This document shows, one piece after another, positions 21,907 through 31,773 of a DNA stretch of 64,000 nucleotides. The position numbers and the translations under genes were made by a program. Every line of letters starts with the position of its first letter. The stretch's first letter is position 1. A model generated the notes under the pieces. That model worked only from the letters and a program-made list of their open reading frames with translations. It made no database searches and was not told where the DNA came from. The stretch comes from Oleiphilus messinensis (GTDB lineage Bacteria; Pseudomonadota; Gammaproteobacteria; Pseudomonadales; Oleiphilaceae), in assembly GCF_002162375.1 (NCBI RefSeq), contig NZ_CP021425.1, positions 841,501 to 905,500 of the forward strand. The letters run 5' to 3'.

Positions 21907-22980
21907 ATGACTGATTTAAAAAATGATCGTTTTTTACGAGCGTTGTTAAAAGAGCCTGTTGATGTGACGCCTGTTTGGATGATGCGCCAAGCCGGTCGTT
22001 ACTTGCCTGAATATAGAGCCTCCAGAGCCAATGCGGGCGATTTCCTGAGCCTTTGCAAGAATCCTGAATTTGCCTGTGAAGTAACACTTCAACCTTTGGA
22101 ACGTTTTCCTTTGGATGCTGCAATTCTCTTTTCCGATATTTTGACGATTCCGGATGCGATGGGATTGGGGCTTTACTTTGAAACAGGAGAAGGACCACGC
22201 TTTAAAAAAACAGTTCGTACTTATGCTGAAGCGGATGCATTACCCATACCCGATGTGACCTCGGATCTGGATTATGTGATGAATGCGGTCAAAACCATCC
22301 GAGCTGCTCTTTCAGGTCGGGTTCCACTCATTGGATTTTCGGGAAGTCCCTGGACATTGGCAACCTACATGGTTGAAGGTGGGTCGAGCAAAGACTTTCG
22401 ACAGATCAAGCGTATGATATTCTCCGAGCCAGAAACGGCCCACGTATTGTTGGCCAAGTTGGCGGATACGGTTACGGCGTATTTGAATGCCCAGATCGCT
22501 GCAGGTGCGCAAGCTGTGCAAATCTTTGATACCTGGGGTGGCGTATTGAGTCCGCAAGCTTACCAAGAATTTTCACTCAACTACATGCAGCGAATCGTCA
22601 GTGGTTTGACTCGTGAGCATGAGGGGCGACGAATCCCTGTTATTTTGTTTACCAAGAACGGTGGTCAATGGCTCGAGCGAATAGCTGCAGCAGGTGCTGA
22701 TGCCGTAGGTTTGGACTGGACCACGGATATTGGCGATGCAAGGCAACGGATTGGAGACAAAGTGGCCTTGCAGGGAAATATGGATCCATCCATGTTATAC
22801 GCATCGCCCGAGCGAATTCGTCAGGAAGTGGCCGATATACTTAAGCGATATGGACATGGATCCGGGCATGTTTTCAACCTGGGTCATGGTATTGCACTTG
22901 ATGCGGATCCGGATCATGCCAAAGTCTTCATTGAAGCTGTGCATGAACTGAGTTCGGCATACCACCAAGACCCGGTGTAG
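21907..22980 (+). CDS. hemE: Uroporphyrinogen decarboxylase
   Basis: HemE removes four carboxyl groups from uroporphyrinogen III to give coproporphyrinogen III in haem synthesis. The 357-residue protein shows the N-terminal signature [28 protein letters not shown] with the catalytic aspartate, [17 protein letters not shown], and [15 protein letters not shown]. It ends in the HVFNLGHGI motif. A TTG one codon upstream (21904) is in frame; I chose the ATG at 21907. It is its own unit after the gltD terminator, and radA begins 17 bp downstream in the same direction. Confidence 0.96.
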   Translation: MTDLKNDRFLRALLKEPVDVTPVWMMRQAGRYLPEYRASRANAGDFLSLCKNPEFACEVTLQPLERFPLDAAILFSDILTIPDAMGLGLYFETGEGPRFKKTVRTYAEADALPIPDVTSDLDYVMNAVKTIRAALSGRVPLIGFSGSPWTLATYMVEGGSSKDFRQIKRMIFSEPETAHVLLAKLADTVTAYLNAQIAAGAQAVQIFDTWGGVLSPQAYQEFSLNYMQRIVSGLTREHEGRRIPVILFTKNGGQWLERIAAAGADAVGLDWTTDIGDARQRIGDKVALQGNMDPSMLYASPERIRQEVADILKRYGHGSGHVFNLGHGIALDADPDHAKVFIEAVHELSSAYHQDPV

Positions 22981-22997
22981 TTGCGTTAACGTTTGCA

Positions 22998-24359
22998 ATG
23001 GCGAAAACTAAAACGGCATATGTGTGCACTGAATGCGGTGCGGACCATTCCAAATGGCAAGGGCAGTGTGTTGCCTGTGGTGAGTGGAATACACTCAAAG
23101 AGCTGAAGCTGGAATCGAGATCCAGTGCTGCGCGAACCGAGCGGCTTTCGGGGTATGCCGGTGCGCAATCCCGAATTGAGTCTCTCAGTGATATCAGTTT
23201 GCAGGAGTCGCCTCGCAAATCCACCGGAATGAACGAATTGGATCGTGTATTAGGTGGCGGGCTCGTCGCCGGGGCTGCGATTTTGCTGGGTGGGCAGCCT
23301 GGAGCGGGGAAAAGTACTCTGTTGTTGCAGATCATGAGCTATTTCAGTCAACAGAGTACTGTCTTGTATGTTACGGGTGAAGAGTCGCTTCAGCAGGTCG
23401 CGATGCGGGCTTCCCGGCTGGGTATCCAGGCTGGTCAGATGAAAATGCTCACCGAAACAAATGTGGAAACGATTGTTTCTGTCGCACGAGACCTGAATCC
23501 TGCAGTTGTTGTCGTGGATAGTATTCAAGTCATGTACCGAGACGGGGTAGAGTCGGCCCCAGGTAGTGTGTCCCAGGTTCGGGAAAGTGCGGCATTTCTA
23601 ACCCAATTTGCAAAACAGACTGGCACTGTTTTGTGGTTGGTTGGTCATGTTACCAAAGATGGTTCGCTTGCCGGGCCCAAAGTCCTGGAACATATGATTG
23701 ATTGTTCGCTCATGCTTGAGGGTGAGCAACACAGTCGATTTCGGACTCTGCGTGGGGTAAAAAATCGCTTTGGCGCGGTTAACGAACTCGGTATATTCGC
23801 GATGCTGGAATCGGGTTTGAAAGAAGTGAAAAACCCCAGTGCTATCTTTCTGAGTCGTACCGAAGAACCGTTACCTGGCAGTGTGGTTACGGTTCTCTGG
23901 GAAGGTACCCGTCCTTTATTGGTCGAAATTCAGGCTTTGGCGGACGAATCATTCGCCCAACCCCGTCGAGTGGCAGTGGGGCTGGATCAAAACCGTCTGG
24001 TGATGCTACTGGCTGTTCTGCACCGGCACGGTGGTTTGAATATGGGTGATCAGGATGTTTTTGCCAATGTTGTTGGTGGTGTTAAAGTTTCCGAAACCAG
24101 TGCTGATTTAGCGGTGGTGTGTTCTGTCATATCGACCTTCAGAGATCAGGCGTTACCCAAGGGCTTGGTGGTTTTTGGCGAGATTGGTTTGTCTGGAGAG
24201 ATTCGTCCGGTAGCAAATGGGCAAGAGCGTGTTCTGGAGGCACAGAAGCACGGTTTTACGAAAGCGATTGTGCCGAAATCAAATGTTCCCAGAACGCCGC
24301 CAGAAGGAATGGAAGTTGTTGCGGTATCCAGATTAAGTGAAGTGCTTGATCATATTTAA
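22998..24359 (+). CDS. radA: DNA repair protein RadA
   Basis: RadA is a RecA-like ATPase that drives branch migration in recombinational repair. The 453-residue protein has an N-terminal C4 zinc finger (CTEC and CVAC, residues about 10-30), Walker A GGQPGAGKST near residue 97, and the RadA-specific KNRFG motif (GVKNRFGAVNELGIF, near residue 255). A C-terminal Lon protease-like domain (about 290-450, FGEIGLSGEIRPV) completes it. It is 17 bp after hemE. The next gene, mapZ, is on the opposite strand, as at PA4609-PA4608 in P. aeruginosa. Confidence 0.96.
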   Translation: MAKTKTAYVCTECGADHSKWQGQCVACGEWNTLKELKLESRSSAARTERLSGYAGAQSRIESLSDISLQESPRKSTGMNELDRVLGGGLVAGAAILLGGQPGAGKSTLLLQIMSYFSQQSTVLYVTGEESLQQVAMRASRLGIQAGQMKMLTETNVETIVSVARDLNPAVVVVDSIQVMYRDGVESAPGSVSQVRESAAFLTQFAKQTGTVLWLVGHVTKDGSLAGPKVLEHMIDCSLMLEGEQHSRFRTLRGVKNRFGAVNELGIFAMLESGLKEVKNPSAIFLSRTEEPLPGSVVTVLWEGTRPLLVEIQALADESFAQPRRVAVGLDQNRLVMLLAVLHRHGGLNMGDQDVFANVVGGVKVSETSADLAVVCSVISTFRDQALPKGLVVFGEIGLSGEIRPVANGQERVLEAQKHGFTKAIVPKSNVPRTPPEGMEVVAVSRLSEVLDHI

Positions 24360-24386
24360 CCACTGATCGCCGTGCCTGTTTCTATT

Positions 24387-24791
24387 TTACTCAGCTGGGG
24401 GCAAATGCGCGTGGGCATCGATCAGGGCTGAGAGTTCGCGTTCTATCAAACTTGGGTCGCCTACATTAAGTTCAATCAGCCGTTTCAAGTGCGTTATGCT
24501 ATCCAAGTCGATGTATTTGCAAAAAAAGCCCAGTTGATTTTGATGTTTGTGGGCCAGTTCGACAGACATGATGATTGCGGTACTGCTCTCGTTATTCAGG
24601 TGGATAACGGCCTCAAAAGCATTGCTTTCATCGCCGGTCCAGTCTTCAGGAATTGCCGTTAAAAGCCCCTTCAGTGAAATATCCAGAACCTGAGTTATCC
24701 AGTTGTCATCCCCTTGGTGCAATGTGCAGTTTGCATCGAAATCGATGCGTTTGAAATGTCTGCGCTCATCTGATTGATTACTTTGTGTCAT
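24387..24791 (-). CDS. mapZ: Single-domain PilZ c-di-GMP receptor, MapZ-like
   Basis: This 134-residue protein is a stand-alone PilZ domain that binds cyclic di-GMP. The ligand motifs are intact: RRHFKR (RxxxR, near residue 11) and DISLKG (DxSxxG, near residue 37). The C-terminal part, DLDSITHLKRLIELN, closely matches what I remember of P. aeruginosa PA4608 (MapZ), which inhibits the chemotaxis methyltransferase CheR1, and the gene lies next to radA in both. The start is the ATG at 24791, with GAGG 7 nt upstream; a longer frame to 24812 lacks a ribosome site. No CheR gene is in the window, so the partner is inferred. Confidence 0.85.
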   Translation of the reverse strand: MTQSNQSDERRHFKRIDFDANCTLHQGDDNWITQVLDISLKGLLTAIPEDWTGDESNAFEAVIHLNNESSTAIIMSVELAHKHQNQLGFFCKYIDLDSITHLKRLIELNVGDPSLIERELSALIDAHAHLPPAE

Positions 24792-24963
24792 GCAAGGGCC
24801 TCGCGTGAACAATTTTAGGGGATGTCTATTAAAAGAATAATAGTCGCCCTCATGGGTTTGTCATGCAATAAGGCTACGAACTATTGAATTTTACGTGCCG
24901 AGTAATGAAGAAAGCATCGATTATTTCACGCTAACCGATGCTTCCCAAGCGGAGCTTGCGCGA

Positions 24964-26625
24964 TTACGCCAGTTTTTTGTACTTCATTCGGGTTGGGGCT
25001 TTTGCGGATTCGCCTTTACGGGCTGTGAAATCTTCATCATATTCGGAGAAGTTGCCTTCAAACCAGACAACTTCACTATCCCCTTCAAACGCCAGAATAT
25101 GGGTGGCAATTCGGTCGAGGAACCAACGATCGTGCGAAATTACGATTGCGCAGCCAGGGAATGCCAGAATAGCTTCCTCCAGTGCTCGTAGTGTTTCAAC
25201 GTCGAGGTCATTGGTAGGCTCGTCGAGCAACAGAACATTGCCGCCATCTTTTAACAGTTTGGCTAAGTGCAAGCGGTTACGTTCACCGCCGGAAAGATCA
25301 CCGACCCGTTTTTGCTGATCTGTGCCTTTAAAGTTGAAACGCCCGCAATAGGCTCGTGATGGTGTCTGATAATTGCCGACCTGAATGATATCTTGGCCAT
25401 CGCTCAGTTCTTCCCATACGGTTTTACTGCCATCCAGATCCCGCATTTGGTCAACATACGACAGTTTCACAGTCTCCCCGACAACAACACTGCCACTGTC
25501 TGGTTGTTCAACACCGGCGAAGAGCTTGAACAGCGTCGATTTACCTGCGCCGTTACCACCAATTACACCCACGATACTTCCGGGTGGTACCGTGAAGGAT
25601 AGGTTCTCATACAATAGTTTGTCATCAAACTTTTTCGAAATACCCTGTACGTCAATGACATTGTCCCCCAGCCTTGGTCCGGGTGGAATATAGAGTTCCA
25701 TGGTTTCATTGCGTTTCTGGAAGTCTTGCGAATTCAACTCATCGAAGCGAGCCAGTCGGGCTTTGCTTTTTGCATGGCGGCCTTTCGGGTTGCTGCGTAC
25801 CCATTCCAATTCGGATTTGATGGTGCGTTGCCGTGCCGCCTCCTGCTTTTCTTCCAGTGCCAGGCGTTTTTCTTTCGCTTCCAGCCATGCGGAATAGTTT
25901 CCTTCATACGGAATACCGTGTCCGCGGTCCAACTCAAGTATCCAGCCTGCGACATTGTCCAGGAAGTAGCGATCATGGGTGATGGCGACCACAGTTCCAG
26001 TGTAATCGTGTAGGAAGCGCTCCAGCCAGGCTACACTTTCTGCATCCAGGTGGTTGGTAGGCTCGTCCAGAAGTAACATGTCCGGCTTTGAAAGCAGCAG
26101 CCGACAGAGTGCGACTCGGCGACGCTCACCCCCGGAAAGTTTTGAAACATCCGCTTCCCAAGGCGGGAGGCGTAACGCATCTGCCGCGACTTCGAGTGTT
26201 CTTTCGAGGTTGTGCGCATCGGCAGCTTGAATAATGCTTTCCAGTTTGGCCTGCTCTGCTGCTAACGCATCAAAATCTGCATCAGGTTCTGCATAAGCAG
26301 CATAAACCTCGTCGAGACGCGTCATTGCGTTTTTTATTTCCGAGAGGCCGTCCTCAACGTTGCCTCGGACATCTTTCTCCGGGTCGAGTTGGGGTTCCTG
26401 AGGAAGGTAGCCAACATTAATACCGGGCTGAGGGCGTGCTTCACCAACGATATCCTGGTCAACCCCGGCCATAATTTTCAACAATGTTGATTTACCCGAA
26501 CCATTTAAGCCGAGCACCCCAATTTTGGCCCCGGGAAAAAAGGACAGGGATATGTCTTTTAAAATCTCCCTTTTTGGGGGGACAATCTTGCCCACCCGAT
26601 TCATTGTATAGACGTATTGAGCCAT
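24964..26625 (-). CDS. ettA: Energy-dependent translational throttle protein EttA (ABC-F)
   Basis: EttA is an ABC-F ATPase that binds the ribosomal E site and gates the first peptide bond according to the ADP/ATP ratio. The 553-residue length is that of the family. It has two ABC domains: Walker A GLNGSGKST (near residue 40) and GGNGAGKST (near residue 360), with signature motifs LSGGERRRVAL and LSGGERNRLHL and Walker B MLLLDEPTNHLD and VLLLDEPTNDLD. Between them is the basic arm that contacts P-site tRNA (about residues 240-320, rich in Lys and Arg). It is a monocistronic gene divergent from the GGDEF-EAL gene. Confidence 0.95.
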   Translation of the reverse strand: MAQYVYTMNRVGKIVPPKREILKDISLSFFPGAKIGVLGLNGSGKSTLLKIMAGVDQDIVGEARPQPGINVGYLPQEPQLDPEKDVRGNVEDGLSEIKNAMTRLDEVYAAYAEPDADFDALAAEQAKLESIIQAADAHNLERTLEVAADALRLPPWEADVSKLSGGERRRVALCRLLLSKPDMLLLDEPTNHLDAESVAWLERFLHDYTGTVVAITHDRYFLDNVAGWILELDRGHGIPYEGNYSAWLEAKEKRLALEEKQEAARQRTIKSELEWVRSNPKGRHAKSKARLARFDELNSQDFQKRNETMELYIPPGPRLGDNVIDVQGISKKFDDKLLYENLSFTVPPGSIVGVIGGNGAGKSTLFKLFAGVEQPDSGSVVVGETVKLSYVDQMRDLDGSKTVWEELSDGQDIIQVGNYQTPSRAYCGRFNFKGTDQQKRVGDLSGGERNRLHLAKLLKDGGNVLLLDEPTNDLDVETLRALEEAILAFPGCAIVISHDRWFLDRIATHILAFEGDSEVVWFEGNFSEYDEDFTARKGESAKAPTRMKYKKLA

Positions 26626-26929
26626 AAACGTAAAAACCTGTTAATTTGTCGATTTTAAGCAGTCGAAAGAGACATCGATCACTCAATCACTCTGATTCGC
26701 TGATAAAATGGGCCAGCAATTTGGCATTAGTGTCATCTATCTGCATGACCTGAGTAATTTTGGATTATCTGTGGACTGTTGATGATTTGTTGCGCGTGCT
26801 TGCGATAATTAGACCTCTAATGGTAAACCAGAGTGCACGGGAAAGAAATTTTTTGTCGAAAATCGGATTATAAAAACAACCTGTGGCAATGGGGCGTGAG
26901 ATGGTGTTGAGTTCGGGAAAACGTGGGTG
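26626..26929. other. 304-bp divergent intergenic region, ettA / GGDEF-EAL gene
   Basis: The region must hold promoters for both flanking genes. On the minus strand TAAAAT lies close to ettA but without a good -35. On the plus strand I see no convincing -35/-10 pair. There is no hairpin with U-tract and no ORF I can support. Confidence 0.4.
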
Positions 26930-29900
26930 ATGGTGCCATTATTTGATATTGCGGCCGTTGTTCTGGTGCTGGGTGGCGGTCTGGGTTTATTTTTCTTCCG
27001 ATATATTAATCGCTCCCGTGACCGGCGAACGGCCTACGGTTTGCGTCGCCGGTATGAAACGCTATACAACGCTGCTGCGTCTGCGCTTTGGGTCGTTGAC
27101 TTGTCCGCCCTGCATAATAAATTCCTCGGTCACGGTGTGCGTGACTTGCCTTCCCTTGAAAAGTTCCTCGCCCGTGTTGATGAACGTGAACTCAACCTTC
27201 AAGGCCTGATTCGAGTACGTGAAGTGAACTGGGCTTCCGTTGAGCTTTTTGTTGCGCGTAATAAAAGCGCCCTGCTCAAGCACATTAATCAGGTATGTCT
27301 GCAACAAAGTTTGCCGGTTACCGCCCTTAATTCCCGTGGCGTTCGTGAGGGCGTTTGGAATCTCGATTTTGAAATTGTTTTGCCTGATTGCGGGGGGCAT
27401 GATATTGCTTTGTGGGTGAATGCGGCATTGCCCCTGTTTCAATCCGGTTTTGATGACGTTCTGGTGACGTTGATTGATATCACCGACCGGCAACGGATGG
27501 CGAAGCGGTTGGTGGAGACAGAGGGTTTCTGGAAACATATCGTGGAATCGGTTCCAGATCTGGTTTATGTCAATGATCAAGAGAAGAAACAGATTCGGTA
27601 CGCTAACCGCGAAGTCGGTGAGATGTTAGGCTATTCGTCGGATGATATCCATGACTTTGATCGGGGCTACTGGAGTCAATTGGTCCATCCAGATGATAAG
27701 CAAACGATGCAACAGGCGACTCACAAAGCCGCCAATCTTGAACCGGGCGAGATTCTTGAGACTCGATTCAGGATGCGTCATCGAAACGGGCAATGGCGTT
27801 GGATGTATTTCCGTAACCGCGTTTTTGAGCAAACCGAAGCAGGGGGTGTGAAGTCCTATTTAGGCTTGGGGCGTGATATTACCGCAGAGTATGAAGCGAA
27901 ACGACAGATTGAAGAGCGAGAAGAGCACTATCGCTTGTTGGCTGAAAACATGGCGGACGTCGTGTGGACCACGGACCGAAATTTCCAGATTCGTTACATC
28001 AGCCCCTCTGTGACGCGTGTATTTGGTTACAGTCCCCAAGAAGTGATTGGTACCAAGATTTTTGATTTATTCTCAGACGACCAGATTGATGTCTTCCGGG
28101 CCGAGATTCGTCAACACATTCGCCGACATCGTTCTCAAGTCGACAGAGAGAACGCATTTATCGCAAAAGATGTATATTCCCTGGAAATGGAGGCGCAGTG
28201 TAAATCCGGGCGCGCGATAACCATTGAATTGAGTTTGTCTTTTCTTGTGGACACTTTTGGGAAAATACAAGGTGTTACAGGGACATGTCGTGATATCTCA
28301 TCCCGTTGTCGGGCGGAAAATGATTTGCGTATGGCGGCAGGTGTTTTCGAAAACAGCACAGAAGCGATCATCATCGCCAATTCCAATGGGGAAATAATTC
28401 AGGTCAACCGAGCATTTTCAGGCATTACTGGTTATGCACCAACGGAAGTAGAAGGTCGATCCATTCCTGCCGTCTTAGGGATCCGAAATCGACATCAGAT
28501 TGACGACCTCTGGTGGCATCTCGATGAGCATGGCTTCTGGCAGAGGGATATTGCACTTATTCGACGTGGTGGTAATCCATTCCCTGCTTGGATGGGGATG
28601 ACTGCAATCCATGATGATCGTGAAAAACTGGTTAGCTATATTGCTATTTTTAGTGATGTGTCAGAGCGTAAAGCCAATGAGGAGGCGATTCACCGGCTGG
28701 CGTTTTACGATGAGTTAACAGGACTCGCCAATCGAACGCTGATGTCACAGGAGATCAACCGTTGTGTTGAGCGTAGTCAACGTGGCGACTTCATGTTTGC
28801 TTTACTTTACCTTGATCTCGACCGTTTTAAGCCTGTGAATGATTCATTGGGTCATGCTGCTGGCGATACATTGTTGCAGGATGTGGCGGGTCGTTTGCGG
28901 CAATGTGTGCGGGATGGTGACCTGGTATCCCGTATGGGAGGGGATGAGTTTACGATTTTATTGGGTGTTACCTCCGAGAATGAAGGCAAAGCCCGACGCG
29001 CAGCGATCCATGTTGCTCGAAAGGTGTTAGCTGGATTTGAGCTGCCGTTCAGTCTAATGGGACGCGAAATTTTCATCAGTGCAAGCATTGGGATCGCCGT
29101 TGCTGGTCGAGATGGGGTGATCGGCTCCGAGCTCTTAAAAAATGCAGATACAGCAATGTACTATGCCAAAGGTAAGGGCCGGAATAACTACCAGTTTTAC
29201 ATGAGTGATATGAACTCGCGCGCGATGGAGCGCCTAGAGCTCGAAAATGATTTGCGGCGTGCAATTGAACAACATCAGCTCAAGCTGGAGTACCAACCGC
29301 AAATTAGCGCCAAGTCCGGGGCTGCGGTTGGCATGGAGGCATTGCTTCGCTGGGACCATCCGGAAAAGGGTCGATTGATGCCGGCGCAATTTATTACAAT
29401 TGCGGAAGAGAGTGGTGTCATTATATCGATTGGTCGCTGGGTGATTCAGGAAGCCTGTCAGCAATTGGTTCAGTGGCGCAAGGACGGTGTGGCAATCGAG
29501 CGTGTCGCCGTAAATCTCTCTGCGATACAGCTCAATGACGACGTAAACTTGGTCGACATTGTGTCCCAAGCCTTGCAAAAAACACGTATTGACCCAGGTA
29601 TGCTAGAGCTTGAAATTACCGAATCGATGATGATGGAGAATGTGGATTCGGTGATGCAGGTCTTGCGGCGTCTCAAGGCGCTGGGCGTGCGAATCTCTGT
29701 CGATGATTTTGGTACGGGGTATTCGTCGTTGAGCTATTTACGCCAGTTTCCCCTTGATACACTGAAGATCGATAAAAGCTTTATCAGAACGCTACCCGGT
29801 GGCGAAAATGATGAGCAAATCGTCAGAGCGATTGTGGCTATTGCTCATAGTTTAAAACTGGGAGTTATCGCCGAAGGGGTTGAAAATGAAGCTCAGCAGG

Positions 29901-30046
29901 AGCTGCTTACTCTTTTGGGGTGTGAGGAAGTGCAGGGCTTTTTATTTGGACGTGCGCTTCCACCTGATAATGTTTTGGACTGGTTTGAGCAAACCGAACT
30001 GACAAACACTTCTTCTCTTTCGAAAAGCGTATCAGCGCTGCATTGA
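26930..30046 (+). CDS. Membrane-anchored multi-PAS diguanylate cyclase/phosphodiesterase (GGDEF-EAL)
   Basis: This 1038-residue protein should make and/or degrade cyclic di-GMP. One N-terminal membrane helix (about residues 6-24) is followed by a divergent PAS-like segment (about 40-190) and three clearer PAS domains (about 200-325, 333-460 and 468-582), each ending near a GxxxDIT or DVSE linker. The GGDEF domain (about 583-745) has an intact GGDEF at 670-674 and an intact RxxD inhibitory site (661-664). The EAL domain (about 755-1010) keeps EALLRW, the VNLSAIQL Asn, ELEITES, VDDFGTGYSSLSYLR, LKIDKSF and AEGVEN, so both activities look possible. P. aeruginosa carries morA a few genes from radA-mapZ, but orthology is not shown. 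The ATG at 26930 is chosen over a GTG one codon earlier. Confidence 0.9.
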   Translation: MVPLFDIAAVVLVLGGGLGLFFFRYINRSRDRRTAYGLRRRYETLYNAAASALWVVDLSALHNKFLGHGVRDLPSLEKFLARVDERELNLQGLIRVREVNWASVELFVARNKSALLKHINQVCLQQSLPVTALNSRGVREGVWNLDFEIVLPDCGGHDIALWVNAALPLFQSGFDDVLVTLIDITDRQRMAKRLVETEGFWKHIVESVPDLVYVNDQEKKQIRYANREVGEMLGYSSDDIHDFDRGYWSQLVHPDDKQTMQQATHKAANLEPGEILETRFRMRHRNGQWRWMYFRNRVFEQTEAGGVKSYLGLGRDITAEYEAKRQIEEREEHYRLLAENMADVVWTTDRNFQIRYISPSVTRVFGYSPQEVIGTKIFDLFSDDQIDVFRAEIRQHIRRHRSQVDRENAFIAKDVYSLEMEAQCKSGRAITIELSLSFLVDTFGKIQGVTGTCRDISSRCRAENDLRMAAGVFENSTEAIIIANSNGEIIQVNRAFSGITGYAPTEVEGRSIPAVLGIRNRHQIDDLWWHLDEHGFWQRDIALIRRGGNPFPAWMGMTAIHDDREKLVSYIAIFSDVSERKANEEAIHRLAFYDELTGLANRTLMSQEINRCVERSQRGDFMFALLYLDLDRFKPVNDSLGHAAGDTLLQDVAGRLRQCVRDGDLVSRMGGDEFTILLGVTSENEGKARRAAIHVARKVLAGFELPFSLMGREIFISASIGIAVAGRDGVIGSELLKNADTAMYYAKGKGRNNYQFYMSDMNSRAMERLELENDLRRAIEQHQLKLEYQPQISAKSGAAVGMEALLRWDHPEKGRLMPAQFITIAEESGVIISIGRWVIQEACQQLVQWRKDGVAIERVAVNLSAIQLNDDVNLVDIVSQALQKTRIDPGMLELEITESMMMENVDSVMQVLRRLKALGVRISVDDFGTGYSSLSYLRQFPLDTLKIDKSFIRTLPGGENDEQIVRAIVAIAHSLKLGVIAEGVENEAQQELLTLLGCEEVQGFLFGRALPPDNVLDWFEQTELTNTSSLSKSVSALH

Positions 30047-30085
30047 CCTTCCGTTTGCCTGGATTTACGGTAGATCGTCAAATAA

Positions 30086-30090
30086 TCTAT
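30086..30090. repeat. Target-site duplication, left copy (TCTAT)
   Basis: TCTAT immediately before the left inverted repeat is identical to the five bases immediately after the right inverted repeat (31769-31773). Confidence 0.88.
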
Positions 30091-30104
30091 CCTAAATCCT
30101 GCAA
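30091..30104 (+). repeat. IS left terminal inverted repeat
   Basis: CCTAAATCCTGCAA; it pairs with the right repeat with 13 of 14 positions identical. Confidence 0.88.
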
Positions 30105-30320
30105 TCTATATGTCTGAATCGATTCGATACGACTATAGCGACATTTAGTGTCGATGGATCACCATTTTGCACACCATGCAACTGAAACAAGCGTAATTCA
30201 CTTGATTGGACTGTTTAAATTATAATCATCTCTATCGTCAACCGGAGCAACAGGCCAAAGTCTGCCTGACTCCAAATCTGGAATTTGCTTAGTCGAAGAA
30301 TTTAAGTATAGGTATTTTGG

Positions 30321-31670
30321 TCAATGAATAAACGACAGCTTTAACCAGTCAGCCCACGGAGTTGGGTGAAGATGGTTGCTCGGAACGTTGACCTTAAGCT
30401 GATTCCCACCACGCAAGAGTTGTCCAGCAGTACGTACCAGAAAAGTTCGGATAGTTTGAATTTCCCATCGTTTCAATTCGTCATTATCGCTCAGTAGTGC
30501 CATCCAGCGTACCGTGTTATACGCCAGCACAGCGCATTGGAAAATTAATGAGCTGGCCATGAAATCATGGCTCTTGATTTGCGCCAGCCCCATTTGGTTC
30601 TTAGCTTCATCCAACCAGGTTTCACAAGTTGCGCGCTTTCCGTATGTCGTGTGTGCTTGCCAAGGAGACAACCGCTCTGTGGTTACGTAGCAGAAGTAGT
30701 CGTAAACGGGCTCATTCAGCAAGGCTTGTTGAGGGCCTTTGGTGATGAGAGCAGTTTTACGCCGCACAGCAACAAAGCGACGTGACCGCTCCCATTGACC
30801 GCATTGATGGAAAAAGTCACACTGTTCCCAATCGGTATGACCCGGTACTCGTTGCCAAGCTTGCTTGTCCAACAAAGCGGCAAGGCCTTTGAGTTTCACT
30901 TTAATCAGGTAACCATGGCGAGCCTGATCCAGCCAGTCCATGAGCTCTCCAACAAAGAATCCTGAATCACCTCGGAATAGCAGCCGCATTTTGGGTGGCA
31001 TCTGCGCAGAAAGTTGCTGCATGAAGCCTACAATGCCGTTGCTGGTGTAGGTGCTGCCACTGCGCAACCATGCTTGCAAAATTTCTTTGGTGTGGCTGCA
31101 AAAGGCAACCAGTGGATGATAAGAATTAGAGCCTTTTTTCGTTGGGTTGTAGCCTTTTTCAGCACCTTCCTGTTGACCGTAAACGGTTTTGACAGTCGAG
31201 TCCACATCAATCCAGCCTCGATAGAGGGTTCCGGGCAACCAAGTACCGGACTTCAATGCTCTATGCCAAATTCCCTGACGCAAGGTGTGATTAATCTGTT
31301 CGAGCTGGGTGACATGCTTGAGCTTTCCACGACGGAAAATACGACCCAATGTACTGTCATCTGGAATCGATAGCCACCCCCCCACTTCACGCAGCACCTG
31401 ATCTGCCCACACAGAAACCACCTTCCTGAGCGAAGTGGCACCGGCGATGATGCCGATAATCGTTAGGTAGATTGAGTCGCCCAAGCTGTAACGAGCCGTG
31501 TTGCCGCGTTGCAAATCAAGATGCTTCTGGCAAGCCTCGGTAAAACCGATGTGATCGAGGAAATGCATGGCAGGGATAATGCCAGCTTGACTAGTCAGCT
31601 TTTTTCCGGTGTGTTGATAGCGAATTTTTGCGGCTGGTTTTTTGGCACTTTTATGGGTATTCTTGATCAT
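30321..31670 (-). CDS. IS1380-family transposase
   Basis: This is the DDE transposase that moves the surrounding element. The 449-residue frame is intact. The first catalytic Asp lies in GWIDVDSTVKTVYG, followed by the family-typical GYNPTKKGSNSYHP. The second Asp is in LLFRGDSGFF, and the Glu is in the CETWLDEAKNQMG region with YNTVRW downstream. The frame could begin at a TTG at 31748, but this would place the start only about 7 bp inside the right inverted repeat. The ATG at 31670 sits about 37 bp after the predicted transcription start, so I chose it; no strong Shine-Dalgarno precedes it. Confidence 0.92.
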   Translation of the reverse strand: MIKNTHKSAKKPAAKIRYQHTGKKLTSQAGIIPAMHFLDHIGFTEACQKHLDLQRGNTARYSLGDSIYLTIIGIIAGATSLRKVVSVWADQVLREVGGWLSIPDDSTLGRIFRRGKLKHVTQLEQINHTLRQGIWHRALKSGTWLPGTLYRGWIDVDSTVKTVYGQQEGAEKGYNPTKKGSNSYHPLVAFCSHTKEILQAWLRSGSTYTSNGIVGFMQQLSAQMPPKMRLLFRGDSGFFVGELMDWLDQARHGYLIKVKLKGLAALLDKQAWQRVPGHTDWEQCDFFHQCGQWERSRRFVAVRRKTALITKGPQQALLNEPVYDYFCYVTTERLSPWQAHTTYGKRATCETWLDEAKNQMGLAQIKSHDFMASSLIFQCAVLAYNTVRWMALLSDNDELKRWEIQTIRTFLVRTAGQLLRGGNQLKVNVPSNHLHPTPWADWLKLSFIH

Positions 31671-31754
31671 GAAAAAGGTGACTCTGATGTGCTTGGTTGT
31701 TTGATGATAACCAATTGAATCAAATCGCCTTTTTCTTTTCAAGTACAATGTTGT

Positions 31755-31768
31755 TTGCAGAATTTAGG
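31755..31768 (-). repeat. IS right terminal inverted repeat
   Basis: Read on the minus strand this is CCTAAATTCTGCAA, the partner of the left end at 30091-30104. Confidence 0.88.
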
Positions 31769-31773
31769 TCTAT
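31769..31773. repeat. Target-site duplication, right copy (TCTAT)
   Basis: Identical to 30086-30090. It abuts or overlaps the position where the glyA -35 would fall. Confidence 0.88.

Larger units (their letters stand above)
30091..31768 (-). mobile_element. Complete IS1380-family (ISEcp1-like) insertion sequence
   Basis: The element is 1678 bp. Its ends are 14-bp inverted repeats, CCTAAATCCTGCAA on the left (30091-30104) and TTGCAGAATTTAGG on the right (31755-31768), which differ at one position. They resemble the CCTAGATTCT ends I recall for ISEcp1. Flanking TCTAT copies form a 5-bp target duplication, so insertion was simple and probably recent. It encodes one transposase on the minus strand. 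A plausible transposase promoter on that strand is TTGAAA (31737-31742), 17 bp, TTCAAT (31714-31719). The 216 bp between the left repeat and the transposase stop hold no ORF and only a short CGACA/TGTCG hairpin. Undoing the insertion joins the 3' flank of the GGDEF-EAL gene directly to the glyA promoter. Confidence 0.92.

Noticed and set aside
29234-29578. Minus-strand open frame of over 100 codons inside the GGDEF-EAL gene
   Set aside because: Antisense shadow of the conserved EAL coding sequence; no ribosome site.
30105-30320. Possible guide-type non-coding RNA in the 3' tail of the IS
   Set aside because: The element has a DDE transposase, not TnpB or IscB, and the tail shows only one 5-bp hairpin.
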